22,894 bases of DNA. It comes from a virus. A program made the translations under genes and the position numbers. The notes under the pieces were generated by a model, which searched no databases, was not told the DNA's origin, and saw nothing but the letters and a program-made list of their open reading frames with translations. Positions 7,667 through 16,327 of this stretch are shown here, in pieces (position 1 is the stretch's first letter; each line of letters opens with the position of its first letter). The stretch lies in IMG/VR virus record IMGVR_UViG_3300035698_009132, positions 1-22,894 of that record; one strand, written 5' to 3'.

Positions 7667-8938
7667 TTGTCGTTTGATTTTACACGACTAAACGAACTCA
7701 CTCCTCAGGCTATTGCGAAACTCGCAAGAGCTGAGACGTGGTTCAACTCACCATGGGCACCATATATTTCGACCATCGAGAACTCGGTGGAACGAAAAAT
7801 GGCTGGCATGGGAGATTTAGAACCCACTGGCGCACCTATCACGCGCTACACGGAGTTCGCCAAAGAGGGAACAGACACCCTTTATGTCCCACAGTACGGC
7901 AGATTGTATGGCGAAGGTATCTACGGAGATAATGACCTTGCAGGGACAGAAGAAGATCTCGAAGTTTACAGAGCGCAGGTGATAATTAACGCTATCGCCC
8001 ATGCCGTGAACGTAAAGAAGGGTCCGATGAACGCATTGCGCTCGTCAGGGATTGATGGCAACACAGGCGAGATGGGTCAGATGATGCAGGGTAAGCCGGC
8101 ATTGTCAGGATGGTTCAGCGATAAACTGTCATGGGAAGTCTCACAGGCTTTCTATCGCGGTTACAATCCTGCTGTACTTGCCGCTGCCGCTGATGGCGGT
8201 CCAGCAATATCCCAACGCAACCACCCGCACTTCTGGGTTGCAGATCACGGCTTTGTCACATGGAGTGCAACACATGCTACATATAATGCCAGCATCGAGG
8301 ATGCGCTTCAGACAATGGAAGGCGGAGCAACCGTCGAACGAGCGATGACAGCCGAGTTGCTTGAGGCTTTGAAACCTGCGCTGATCAAAAAGCGTATTGC
8401 CCCGGCGTTGATTAAGGATGGTAAAAAGTTCTGGTTCTTGTTTGTGCATCCGGACGTTATGGCACAGGCTCGCCAAGACGACAAGATTATGACTTCAACT
8501 CAGAGCGCATTCCGCTCCGGACAGTTGAAAGATCCGATGTTGACTGGCGTTGAATTGTTCTACAACGGCTTTGCGCTGAAAGAGAATTTGATCGCCGCTC
8601 CGGAAATCCACGAGGATGGATCTGACAATATTCTGTATGGTCCGACCAATGCTGCCGAGGATACGCTGCTTAACCCGCTCCTGTATGTTGAATCGACTGA
8701 TGAAATTGACAGGAATTTGAAGGCGAGTTTGATACTCGGATCTAATGCTCTTTCCATTGGCGAATTGTCAAATGGTGAGATGGTAGTCGAAGACAGCGGA
8801 ACGTACAAGCGTAAAGCTTCCGTTGGTATGACGACTATCTTTGGCGCAGCTCGCAATGACTCTTACGATGTCATTGACGGTGCAACAGCAGTCAAGAACT
8901 TCGGTTCAATGGTTGTTGTAACAAACTCACCTGAATAG
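7667..8938 (+). CDS. Major capsid protein, N4-gp56/DUF4043-like
   Basis: Encodes 423 residues from a TTG codon. AAGGAG (7653-7658) is 8 bases upstream, no in-frame ATG occurs before codon 46, and the sequence from residue 1 is coherent, so the TTG start is well supported. The stretch around residues 78-113 (YGRLYGEGIYGDNDLAGTEE, then LEVYRAQVIINAIAHAV) matches the conserved core of N4-gp56/DUF4043 capsid proteins, where a GD..L.G.EE motif is followed by a V.I...RHAV-like strand. Further on, the WFSDKLSWEVSQAF helix (about 147-160) also fits. The protein builds the icosahedral shell. It sits directly after the scaffold, 29 bases apart. A TTG start for what should be the most abundant phage protein is noteworthy. 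Confidence 0.9.
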   Translation: MSFDFTRLNELTPQAIAKLARAETWFNSPWAPYISTIENSVERKMAGMGDLEPTGAPITRYTEFAKEGTDTLYVPQYGRLYGEGIYGDNDLAGTEEDLEVYRAQVIINAIAHAVNVKKGPMNALRSSGIDGNTGEMGQMMQGKPALSGWFSDKLSWEVSQAFYRGYNPAVLAAAADGGPAISQRNHPHFWVADHGFVTWSATHATYNASIEDALQTMEGGATVERAMTAELLEALKPALIKKRIAPALIKDGKKFWFLFVHPDVMAQARQDDKIMTSTQSAFRSGQLKDPMLTGVELFYNGFALKENLIAAPEIHEDGSDNILYGPTNAAEDTLLNPLLYVESTDEIDRNLKASLILGSNALSIGELSNGEMVVEDSGTYKRKASVGMTTIFGAARNDSYDVIDGATAVKNFGSMVVVTNSPE

Positions 8939-8946
8939 GAGAAATT

Positions 8947-9228
8947 ATGTCCGATCCTACTTTCACGAAAAAAGTTGGTAACCGCCGGACTGCATGGTTC
9001 ACTGGACCAGTGGTTTCCGGTGATCCGTTACCCACTGATGGGTATAAAAACTTTGCAATGCTTCAGGACACTGAGGGAAACAAGGTGTCGTTCATTATCA
9101 GTGAGGGTGCGCCAAGTACCGACTACACTGGAGCTGGCATCTGTTCACTATGCTTTGATATAACCAATGGCAACATCTACCTGAATCATGACGGCGTAGA
9201 TGATTGGGATCAAATCACTGCGTCTTAG
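8947..9228 (+). CDS. Small head protein, decoration or head-fibre candidate
   Basis: Encodes 93 residues; AGGAG ends 6 bases before the ATG, which is 8 bases after the capsid stop. It is all-beta by appearance, without signal peptide or membrane segment. The C-terminal third (GAGICSLCFDITNGNIYLN, then a W near the end) follows a pattern often seen in short phage head-fibre or decoration proteins, in which a G.G.. strand is followed by D.TNG.(I/L)Y.N and a terminal tryptophan strand. Position directly after the capsid gene agrees with a decoration or stabilising role. A CxxC pair (ICSLCF) is present but no metal site is evident. A role is inferred from position and pattern only. Confidence 0.7.
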   Translation: MSDPTFTKKVGNRRTAWFTGPVVSGDPLPTDGYKNFAMLQDTEGNKVSFIISEGAPSTDYTGAGICSLCFDITNGNIYLNHDGVDDWDQITAS

Positions 9229-9241
9229 TGTACGTAATTTA

Positions 9242-9267
9242 GAGAGGGGATTTAACTATCCCCTCTC
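9242..9267 (+). promoter_or_regulatory. Strong intercistronic hairpin without U-tract
   Basis: GAGAGGGGAT (9242-9251) and ATCCCCTCTC (9258-9267) form a perfect 10-bp stem with a TTAACT loop. The following bases (ACAAACTTTG) are not a U-tract, so efficient intrinsic termination is not expected. It lies after the capsid and small head genes and could act as a 3' stabiliser or processing site that keeps capsid message abundant relative to downstream genes, or as a partial terminator. The next gene has its own ribosome binding site (GAGG, 9276-9279). Confidence 0.65.
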
Positions 9268-9285
9268 ACAAACTTTGAGGACAAT

Positions 9286-9699
9286 ATGGCTGATATGATA
9301 GCAATCGAACGGAACGTTAGTGACGTTTACTCGCGCAAACAGGTTCACAGATTTGGAACAAAAGGGCGCAAAGGGAAAGTGTACAAATGGCCTGAACACG
9401 CCCCATCGGTACTCAGTGTTCCAGTTGAATTTGGAGAACACCTCGCCAAAACGATGCCTGATAAATTCAGTGTATCTGACAAAATAGCGCCGAGCATCAA
9501 CGCCACAGGTAAGAATACCGTACCTGGGTTGGTTGCGGATGGCGATACTGCCATTGACCTTGCTTCATGTTCGAGCGATGATATGGTTGTTGAGTTACGC
9601 AAGCGAGGCTGGCGTGGAATGCGCCCCCCGAAGCCAAAAGAAGAACCCAAAGAGACGGTTAAGGTTTCTGACACAGAACCCAAAGACGACGCTGAATAA
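9286..9699 (+). CDS. Head-region protein of unknown function with charged C-terminal tail
   Basis: Encodes 137 residues with a GAGG site (9276-9279) 6 bases before the ATG. I do not recognise the family. The N-terminal part is basic and probably beta-rich (KGRKGKVYKWPEHA near 26-39). Residues about 93-108 (SSDDMVVELRKRGWRGMR) form a short helix-extension element resembling HeH/LEM or SAP-type motifs found at the ends of some phage head proteins, but the match is weak. The last 28 residues are Lys, Glu, Pro and Asp-rich and probably disordered. It lies between the decoration candidate and the adaptors, so a capsid accessory or connector role is likely. Its stop overlaps the next start (TAATG). 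Confidence 0.7.
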   Translation: MADMIAIERNVSDVYSRKQVHRFGTKGRKGKVYKWPEHAPSVLSVPVEFGEHLAKTMPDKFSVSDKIAPSINATGKNTVPGLVADGDTAIDLASCSSDDMVVELRKRGWRGMRPPKPKEEPKETVKVSDTEPKDDAE

Positions 9700-10388
9700 T
9701 GGCGACACTTCTTCAGTTACGCACAAGATTGCGGTATCGGCTTGATGATGTCGATACCGCTAATCCGCGGATAGTTGACGCTAACTACAACACCTGGATC
9801 AATAGCGCATTGAAGCGGATAGCGCGAGAGGCGTTATGTTTCAAGGATACTGACACAATCACCGGTGACGGATCTACAGGCTATACCTTGATCGGAACTC
9901 TCGCAACAAACCTTGCATCTGACTATTATCTCATGCACGGTGTCGATGTTGATTATAGCGCAATTATAGCATGGACTGGAACTACACACAAGATATTACG
10001 CCAAGTTGACATTGAGCGGATACGCGAAGAGGTTGTGGCTGTATCTGGTACTTTACCTGCCGATGAACTTCCAACCATGTATGCGCTGTACGGGAATACA
10101 ATTTATCTCAATGCACAGATTGTGGCTGGAGCTATAATTCATGGCAGATACTTTGGAACTCCCGTAGCATTGACTGTTGACGGTACTTCACCAGAAGCCC
10201 CGCTTGACACATGGGACTCGTTAGTTGTTGCGGCGGCAAGACTTGAACACACAGTTGATGAAGAAGGTGGTAATCTTGACTCTTCGGTTGTTGTGGGCGC
10301 GACAAAAGAATATCAAACTGAGTTGAAAAAGTTCCTTCAATTCTTCCCGAACGAGAGTTACGGCACCGCAAGGCAGGAGAGAGGCTAA
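9699..10388 (+). CDS. Head-tail adaptor protein, copy 1
   Basis: Encodes 229 residues. The N-terminal helix LRTRLRYRLDD followed by NTWINSALKRIA (31-42) is the usual opening of phage adaptor (gp6/gp11-type) proteins that form a ring below the portal. A DGSTGYTLIG strand and NLASDYY (71-77) follow. The C-terminal third is a helical region with ARLEHTVDEEGG and a terminal helix (TELKKFLQFF). The whole length aligns by eye with the next gene: TWIN...KRIA, T.DG, (L/V)IG, N.ASD, an IY.N strand, and the helix (V/L)..AARLE or AAMLE. No good Shine-Dalgarno is present; the start overlaps the previous stop as TAATG. Confidence 0.78.
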   Translation: MATLLQLRTRLRYRLDDVDTANPRIVDANYNTWINSALKRIAREALCFKDTDTITGDGSTGYTLIGTLATNLASDYYLMHGVDVDYSAIIAWTGTTHKILRQVDIERIREEVVAVSGTLPADELPTMYALYGNTIYLNAQIVAGAIIHGRYFGTPVALTVDGTSPEAPLDTWDSLVVAAARLEHTVDEEGGNLDSSVVVGATKEYQTELKKFLQFFPNESYGTARQERG

Positions 10389-11029
10389 TGAATTTAGAAG
10401 CACTCACAGAAGCATTGCGCTTCAGGTTTGAGACAATTGGCGTTAAGTCGCGTATTCACCCAGGTATGTTCGACACTTGGATTAATCGCGGTATCGAACG
10501 CATTGCAACAGATACTTTATATCTTGAAGGAGAAGCGACATTAACCCCCGACGGTACAAACTCATCATTCACAGTTATCGGTTCAGGTGCGGACAATGTT
10601 GCTTCTGACTTCCTTGCGATCAAGTCATGCTATCATTCTGAAGGCGTTATCGAAGAAATTCAGATGGACAAGATTGAAGAACTTGCGGTTGATGGCGATA
10701 TAATTGCTGGCAATCCAACCGGGTATGTTATATTTGGCGGTAAGATATATTTCAATAATATACCTGGCGCGACGTTAACGGTCAATTTCAAATATTACAA
10801 GGTTCCATCCACCCTGAGTGCTAAGACAGATGAACCCGATTATCCATTGAGTTTATTTGGTCGCTTAGTGCTTGATGCAGCAATGCTTGAATACGCTAAC
10901 GATATTGACAACGAGAGTCTGTACGGCAAAAGACTGGCGATGTACAAAGACAACCGTACTGACTTCACAAAGGTGTCTGAACGAAAGAGTAAGCTTTCAC
11001 GTCGATCAACTACGGCTCACACGTTATGA
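10388..11029 (+). CDS. Head-tail adaptor protein, copy 2 (paralogue of copy 1)
   Basis: Encodes 213 residues. DTWINRGIERIA (29-40) follows a helix LEALTEALRFRFE; TPDGTNSSFTVIG (53-65) and NVASDFLA (70-77) match the first copy in order and spacing, as do the IYFNN strand near 118 and the LVLDAAMLEYAND helix near 160. The two genes are therefore an ancient tandem duplication in which both proteins were kept. In other short-tailed phages one adaptor usually suffices, so the copies may form mixed or stacked rings or serve as adaptor and nozzle-side connector. A strong site (GGAGAGAGG, 10376-10384) overlaps the end of copy 1, and TAATG joins the genes. The C-terminal tail is basic (KSKLSRRS). Confidence 0.78.
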   Translation: MNLEALTEALRFRFETIGVKSRIHPGMFDTWINRGIERIATDTLYLEGEATLTPDGTNSSFTVIGSGADNVASDFLAIKSCYHSEGVIEEIQMDKIEELAVDGDIIAGNPTGYVIFGGKIYFNNIPGATLTVNFKYYKVPSTLSAKTDEPDYPLSLFGRLVLDAAMLEYANDIDNESLYGKRLAMYKDNRTDFTKVSERKSKLSRRSTTAHTL

Positions 11030-11709
11030 GATATTTGATTTGCATATTATTGCTCACTGGTATTGCTTTCGGCGCATCGTCCGCTGGTGACGGTGGTCTA
11101 ACTGATTCCAGTGTTGTAAAGGTTAAGAGTAAATCACTTAATCAATATGGTCAGGTTTCAGACTTTTCCTTGACTAAGAATGGTTCTCGTGGCGCACTGT
11201 ATTATGATGTCTATCGTATCGACTTTGACAACAACATAAGCGAAACGGTTTACACGCGTGGCGAGCTTGATATGACCGACAGCACATGGTGGGCTGGTAA
11301 ATATTTAGACCTGTCAGATTATATTGACACCTATGCGCTTATCCTATGTTATCATGGGCTATTAGGCACGATTGTAACCACCGTCGAACAATCTGCATAT
11401 TATGACTCAACAACATTTGGGCTAATAGCAGGATACAACAATGGGTATTACCCAACAGATGTTGTGTTTGCAACACTTGCCGGGGGCGGTGCTGCTGGTG
11501 TTGTTTTAGATAGTTTCCTTGTTCGTTTGCCAATAGTACGATTTAAAATTGCCGAACAGGGTGTCTCAGCCCTTGACGTTTGGAACTTCGTTATGTTTTT
11601 GAAACATCCACACGAACAATTTGCAACTCCGCAGGGTATTCCGTACACAAGACCGCGCAATACACAGCGTCAAACCTTGCAACAGGGGATTGGGATACAT
11701 GGCAGATAA
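11026..11709 (+). CDS. Signal-peptide protein in the tail block, unknown function
   Basis: Encodes 227 residues. The start overlaps the previous stop as ATGA, with no clear Shine-Dalgarno, so it depends on coupling. Residues 1-16 form a short signal peptide (MRY, core LICILLLTGIAF, then G|ASSAG with likely cleavage near residue 16). The mature chain is beta-prone and Tyr/Asp-rich (ALYYDVYRIDFDNN, DLSDYIDTY). Its C-terminal part has LPIVRFKIAEQG followed by a strand containing VWNFVMFLKHP, resembling the two-strand ending of the other signal-peptide proteins here, then a 30-residue polar, basic tail. It stands between the adaptors and the large nozzle-like gene, overlapping the latter by 11 bases, which suggests a tail-related role. 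No family recognised. Confidence 0.72.
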   Translation: MRYLICILLLTGIAFGASSAGDGGLTDSSVVKVKSKSLNQYGQVSDFSLTKNGSRGALYYDVYRIDFDNNISETVYTRGELDMTDSTWWAGKYLDLSDYIDTYALILCYHGLLGTIVTTVEQSAYYDSTTFGLIAGYNNGYYPTDVVFATLAGGGAAGVVLDSFLVRLPIVRFKIAEQGVSALDVWNFVMFLKHPHEQFATPQGIPYTRPRNTQRQTLQQGIGIHGR

Positions 11710-14700
11710 CGAACAACACAGGATAGGTGGTGAAGGATTTGGAACTATCAACAGAGACGTATCTACTGTCGATAAGCCTTTCAGCGTTGCCGATGTAGCC
11801 AGAAACGTCAAGATAGATAAACAGGGTAAGTTGACGTGGAGAGAGTCAATGGCTGAAGTCTATGAAGACCGCCCGAACTGGTTTGACTATACGACACCTT
11901 TGACCGCTGCGAAAGAGCGGTACATCGACGAGTCGCGGGCAGATACACAGAACAACTCAGGGATATACAATACCCATGCCCGTAAGGCAGTAGCGTATCT
12001 GCTTCATGACAGCACTAAGTATGTATTTGTTGCCAATGTAATATACAGCGATGGAAGTGGTGACTTTGTAAAGCTATATATTTACCATGGAAAAGCTGGT
12101 AGTGATGGTGAAATAGACTGGGATGATCCATCAATACAAAAAGCTACTGATGATTTAGTTTTATTAGATCCCATAACCACCTTTCAATATCTTGGTGATG
12201 ATACCGGAATATCTAATCAGGAATGGATTGACTTCAGTATGGTTGCGGATGCAGATAACGATAAACTGTATCTTGCTGTTATGTTACGTGATGATAGAAA
12301 CGCAGCAACCGGACACAATCGGGCAATACTGAGAGTAATTGAAGTTGGCAGTTTATACACAGATGATTTCACTGGTGATGCAACATGGGCATTACTCGAC
12401 GAAGTTGCTGGATGGACAGGTCAAGTAGTTGCTGATAATGCAGACAATGATGCTTTTACGCACGATGTTGATATATGCTTGGTTGAAGATACCAGCTCCC
12501 CGGTAAGTCCAAGCATACTATACCTGCATGTCATTTGGGGATTTTACGAGGAGGGTGAAAATCCGTCTTACTATCTGAAACATAGACGACACAAGATAAG
12601 CACCGCTACGTGGACGGAAGAGACGGTCATATCGCTTGCTGATGCACATTTAACAGCGGCAACTATCCAAGCCGATGCAACATTAGAAGTTGTGGTCATG
12701 GTTTACACCTATGAAGACAATGGAACCGGCGATGGTGATTCGCTCAAGATGCTAGTTTGGGATGCTGATGGTGCTCCGGGTGCAGAAGCTACAGCAGAAA
12801 TAATAGCGTCTGGTGGGCAAGCTCCTCACATGGAGTCCGTTATATACGCAACAGCGTTCAGTGGTGCAACGTTTTCGATAGACGAGAATGAAGATTTAGC
12901 CGTAAGCGTTAAGCGTTACCACATATTGTATAGAACTGAAGCGGCAGTACTTAAATATGTTGCTGCGATATATGCTCCTACCGGAATAACTGTTGGCACT
13001 CCAATTGCAATAGGCACCGCAATCGCAGACGGGATAACTCTTGTAACTCCGCAACGTCTCAACTGTTTCGATATCAGCGCAAGAGACGGCGTTGCATGTA
13101 TTTACGTTGTGCTTGATGGAACTGAAGATATTATCAATCTATACACAGTAGCCGATGCAGCGTCCTCTGCAACAGACGAGGGTCGTGTCCATGTTGGATT
13201 TGACTTTGAAGTGTTCCTGAATACAGACAAGATTTATAACATCTACTGTGCAAGGCGATTAAACTTCATTGACCTCGAATTGCATAACGTAGAAGAAGAC
13301 CCAACAAATTATTACACTTTCCATTTGATGTATTTACGGCAAGAGAAAGATACCGAAGAGGACGAGGTCGTGATAGAGGCTATCCATCATTACCGGATGC
13401 CTGAACTTGACGAAACAACGATTAAGACTCACATAGTTCAATGTGATGATAGTCGATACTATAAGCGGAATACGGATCTTTGGCACTGGATGTTGCTTGA
13501 GAATACGATGGACCCGCTCAACTCCGACGAGTCATGGTGGAAAAGATTAGCAGCGTCCGTTGCTAATGGTGGATTTGGCTTGACTGAGGCTCCAGATCCC
13601 AACCCCCGGACGTTCTTTATTGATCACAAGAAGGTTGTGATGGGTGGGGCGGGTAATGCTGATACTGAAGTTGGCATGAATTACAAGTTGATTGACCGAT
13701 ACTTCTTTACCAATGACGCTGCGAACCGTTATCAAGGCATGTTCATCGACGTGTTTCCGGTATTGCAACCACCTAATTCTGACAACCTGCAAACCAAGGC
13801 TTTTACGTTTTTATCAGCCAGCCAAACGCTTGGCAATGTTCTTGATTTTATAGTACCTGCGGACTTGGTGAGACTACCCGCAAGAGAGTACAGACCTTTT
13901 ATGCTTAACGAATTACGGAATGACATTAACGGGGTTGTTCCAGATATAGATTACGTGGCGCAATTTAGGGGTTTGTCAAGAATAGTGGTGGATAGAATGC
14001 CGATAAAGCCGTTCTTTTGCGCCTTGTCGTTTGTTTATGATGGTGCAGAAGAGAGTTCGTTGTACCATATACCTGAAGCCTATGTAGATGCCTTTGATGA
14101 CCTTGATGGTGATGGCAGTCTTGTTGGGAGTAATATTCCACCAACATCTGCATGGGTAGGTGCAGTGCCCAATAACATCGGTGGTGGTAGTTGGAAAGAT
14201 TACACAAAACCATATTTAGCCGTTCAATTGCAAATCCAAAAATGGGACAGCATAGATGTTGATAAATGCAATAAGCGCGTAACGGCAATCAGGATATGGA
14301 TGTCAGAGGTTCTTGATTATAGTCAAGTACCAGAGAAGAGTGCATTTCATCCTGTCAAAACAGTGTTGGTATCTAAGAACAAGGTGTTTAAGGACGAGCT
14401 TTGGAATGGTGATGACGAGTGGACATGGGATGATCCATATTACAAGATCACAGTTCCGATTGATATAGATGATTTTCTTGGCAGTTTAAGCTCCGCAACA
14501 TATTCACAGATAAACGACCACCCGTATGTTGACTTCTTGTACGAAGCCGACAAAGGACTTGAGCTTAGTATGGCAGTGGAAGCGTTCAAGACAGTAGAGA
14601 TTGCGGCTAACATACCTATACTTGGCAATGTGAGGATTAACGGCGTTGATCACCCGAACTGGATTATTAAACCAGCAACCCGTAGCGAGCTTGGATCTGC

Positions 14701-15604
14701 AAATATTACGCCGGATGTTTATCCGGAGAAGAATCATGTATCGTTCCCATTCTCGGTGCAATCGATTAAGAAGATTGATGACAACACGATTGTTGTAGTT
14801 GGCGATAACGGTTTGGCAGTTGTCGATGTATCAGCAATGTCGGTGCGTGAAATAATGTTGCCAGATGTTGGGACAGAACATGGAATGTCTGCTACACGGA
14901 TATTCATGGGTAAGCCACATATTGCATTCCTGTCAAGTGATGACAAGAACGGTAATTACATTTGGATATTTGATGGGTTTAATATTGGTGAAGAGATAAG
15001 CATCCCGATCTATAACGACTCTATTGACGGTACATATAAGGGCTTAGGTGGATTGACAACACTTGATGACGCTTGGGGATTTGCGCTTCATAGGCATGGT
15101 TACTTTATGATGTTCTTCCCGACAGAGGGAATTGTGTTCGTCTATGATACTCGGCGCAAAGGTTGGTATGATTGGACGTTTGACGAAACGTTTGTTGCCG
15201 GATGCGTTGGAGTTGACGGCGAATTGTTTATCACTGATGGCGCAAAGGTTTATGACTTCCCCAATCCGTCTTCAGGGCTTGAACCTATATGGCGATCAGG
15301 TGGGAATAAATGGAGTGCTGAACACGACTTGAGTTTCTTGCGGATGTTCACATCTTACAAATGCGCTGGATCTGGCATCGATGTCAAGTTGATTGCTGAC
15401 AAAGGGACGGTTCCGATAGCGACTCCATACCTTCAGAACTTAGCGGCAAGTGCTTCAGAGACAGAGAATACTCGTAAGATTGCAACAGGCACGAAAGCAA
15501 CACGTGAAGTCCAGGTGCAGATTGAGATCGTCACTCCAGCAAATGCGACAACATTTGAATTGGATAGACTTGAAATTCAGGGTGCGTTGAGGAAAAGACG
15601 ATGA
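11699..15604 (+). CDS. Very large tail nozzle/stabilisation-like protein
   Basis: Encodes 1301 residues from the ATG at 11699, preceded by AGGGGATTGGG (GGGG 11684-11687); the frame is open 26 codons further upstream, but that part overlaps the previous gene. The protein is dominated by beta-propeller-like repeats: strands ending in Trp/Tyr-Asp turns, for example KLYIYHGKAG, DDKLYLAVML, PSILYLHVIWGF, ICARR-type turns, and near the C-terminus FVYDTRRKGWYDWTFDE with GELFITDGAKVYDF. A motif with VVGDNGLAVVDVSA lies near 1035. T7 gp12-type nozzle proteins have this kind of fold and follow the adaptor in gene order, but are much shorter (roughly 800 residues), so this one has a long N-terminal or inserted part. 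The assignment rests on order, size and composition. Confidence 0.7.
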   Translation: MADNEQHRIGGEGFGTINRDVSTVDKPFSVADVARNVKIDKQGKLTWRESMAEVYEDRPNWFDYTTPLTAAKERYIDESRADTQNNSGIYNTHARKAVAYLLHDSTKYVFVANVIYSDGSGDFVKLYIYHGKAGSDGEIDWDDPSIQKATDDLVLLDPITTFQYLGDDTGISNQEWIDFSMVADADNDKLYLAVMLRDDRNAATGHNRAILRVIEVGSLYTDDFTGDATWALLDEVAGWTGQVVADNADNDAFTHDVDICLVEDTSSPVSPSILYLHVIWGFYEEGENPSYYLKHRRHKISTATWTEETVISLADAHLTAATIQADATLEVVVMVYTYEDNGTGDGDSLKMLVWDADGAPGAEATAEIIASGGQAPHMESVIYATAFSGATFSIDENEDLAVSVKRYHILYRTEAAVLKYVAAIYAPTGITVGTPIAIGTAIADGITLVTPQRLNCFDISARDGVACIYVVLDGTEDIINLYTVADAASSATDEGRVHVGFDFEVFLNTDKIYNIYCARRLNFIDLELHNVEEDPTNYYTFHLMYLRQEKDTEEDEVVIEAIHHYRMPELDETTIKTHIVQCDDSRYYKRNTDLWHWMLLENTMDPLNSDESWWKRLAASVANGGFGLTEAPDPNPRTFFIDHKKVVMGGAGNADTEVGMNYKLIDRYFFTNDAANRYQGMFIDVFPVLQPPNSDNLQTKAFTFLSASQTLGNVLDFIVPADLVRLPAREYRPFMLNELRNDINGVVPDIDYVAQFRGLSRIVVDRMPIKPFFCALSFVYDGAEESSLYHIPEAYVDAFDDLDGDGSLVGSNIPPTSAWVGAVPNNIGGGSWKDYTKPYLAVQLQIQKWDSIDVDKCNKRVTAIRIWMSEVLDYSQVPEKSAFHPVKTVLVSKNKVFKDELWNGDDEWTWDDPYYKITVPIDIDDFLGSLSSATYSQINDHPYVDFLYEADKGLELSMAVEAFKTVEIAANIPILGNVRINGVDHPNWIIKPATRSELGSANITPDVYPEKNHVSFPFSVQSIKKIDDNTIVVVGDNGLAVVDVSAMSVREIMLPDVGTEHGMSATRIFMGKPHIAFLSSDDKNGNYIWIFDGFNIGEEISIPIYNDSIDGTYKGLGGLTTLDDAWGFALHRHGYFMMFFPTEGIVFVYDTRRKGWYDWTFDETFVAGCVGVDGELFITDGAKVYDFPNPSSGLEPIWRSGGNKWSAEHDLSFLRMFTSYKCAGSGIDVKLIADKGTVPIATPYLQNLAASASETENTRKIATGTKATREVQVQIEIVTPANATTFELDRLEIQGALRKRR

Positions 15605-15789
15605 ATATACCAAAGCATCAAGCGAACGTAAATAATTTTAGCGACCTGAGAGGGTCGATAGATAGAGCGTATAGGCTTATTAATGCGATGGCAGACAAGC
15701 AAGTACAACTCGAGAGTACTATTCAGTCACAGGCATTGCAGATACAGCAACATGATCAGTTAATTAGACAATTACAAGCGGGAGGATAA
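15601..15789 (+). CDS. Small coiled-coil protein at the head of the ejection block
   Basis: Encodes 62 residues. GAGGAAAAG (15587-15595) precedes the ATG, which overlaps the nozzle gene stop as ATGA. Residues about 16-59 form a continuous amphipathic helix (SIDRAYRLINAMADKQ, then QLESTIQSQALQIQQHDQLI) with heptad-like hydrophobic spacing, so a coiled coil is likely. No domain is recognised. It could be a small internal virion protein or a chaperone for the following ejection proteins. Length and spacing make it credible despite its size. Confidence 0.7.
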   Translation: MNIPKHQANVNNFSDLRGSIDRAYRLINAMADKQVQLESTIQSQALQIQQHDQLIRQLQAGG

Positions 15790-15790
15790 C

Positions 15791-16327
15791 ATGGGGTTTC
15801 CATTAGCGTTGATACCATTAGCAATACAAGGGGCAACAGCATTAGTAAGTTATTTGGGACGTGACAAGAACAAAACATCAAACATATCCGGTGTTCAGGC
15901 TCCGACATTCAACGCAAGCGGGATGCGTTCAGCGGCGTTGTCGAACATTGGCGAACAGTCTGCACGGGCGGGACGTTCTGCAAATATGGCGCTCAATGCA
16001 CAGGGATTGGGTAACACAGGGCTTGGCACGGCGGTTGGTCGTGGTATAGCAAGTGACGCTTCACAGCAAGCACAGAGATCGTTTGCCAACATTAACCAGA
16101 TGCAAAACCAGTTCCAACAGAACCTTGCTAACTTTAATTTGCAGAAGGCATCGTTGCAGGATCAATGGAAGGCGCAGCAACCGAACTTCATGAGTGATTT
16201 AGCTCTTGGTGCAAACGTGGCGGGTGCGTTAACTCCGTTGATGAACCCACAGCAATTTGTGCCACAGTATAATATCAATGGTGGTCAAGGACAGGGTGGC
16301 GTACAGTTTGCACCGGGGCCAATTTAA
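15791..16327 (+). CDS. Small internal (ejection) virion protein, T7 gp14-like
   Basis: Encodes 178 residues with an excellent site (GGGAGG, 6 bases before the ATG). The N-terminus (MGFPLALIPLAIQGATALV) is a hydrophobic membrane-seeking segment. It is followed by a basic turn and a long Ala/Gln/Asn-rich helical region (residues about 45-130), then a second hydrophobic helix (MSDLALGANVAGALTPLM, 131-150) and a Gly/Gln-rich tail. Size, composition and position before two larger proteins match the first member of the T7-type internal core (gp14 is about 196 residues), which is injected and inserts in the outer membrane of the host. Sequence identity with T7 gp14 cannot be claimed. The stop overlaps the next start (TAATG). 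Confidence 0.68.
   Translation: MGFPLALIPLAIQGATALVSYLGRDKNKTSNISGVQAPTFNASGMRSAALSNIGEQSARAGRSANMALNAQGLGNTGLGTAVGRGIASDASQQAQRSFANINQMQNQFQQNLANFNLQKASLQDQWKAQQPNFMSDLALGANVAGALTPLMNPQQFVPQYNINGGQGQGGVQFAPGPI

Noticed and set aside
9242-9267. Hairpin as an intrinsic terminator
   Set aside because: The stem is strong but no T-rich tract follows, and genes continue downstream without a visible promoter.
11621-11698. Upstream extension of the large nozzle-like protein
   Set aside because: The 26 extra codons overlap the previous gene in another frame and are basic and unlike the rest; the ATG at 11699 has a GGGG site and starts a coherent sequence.
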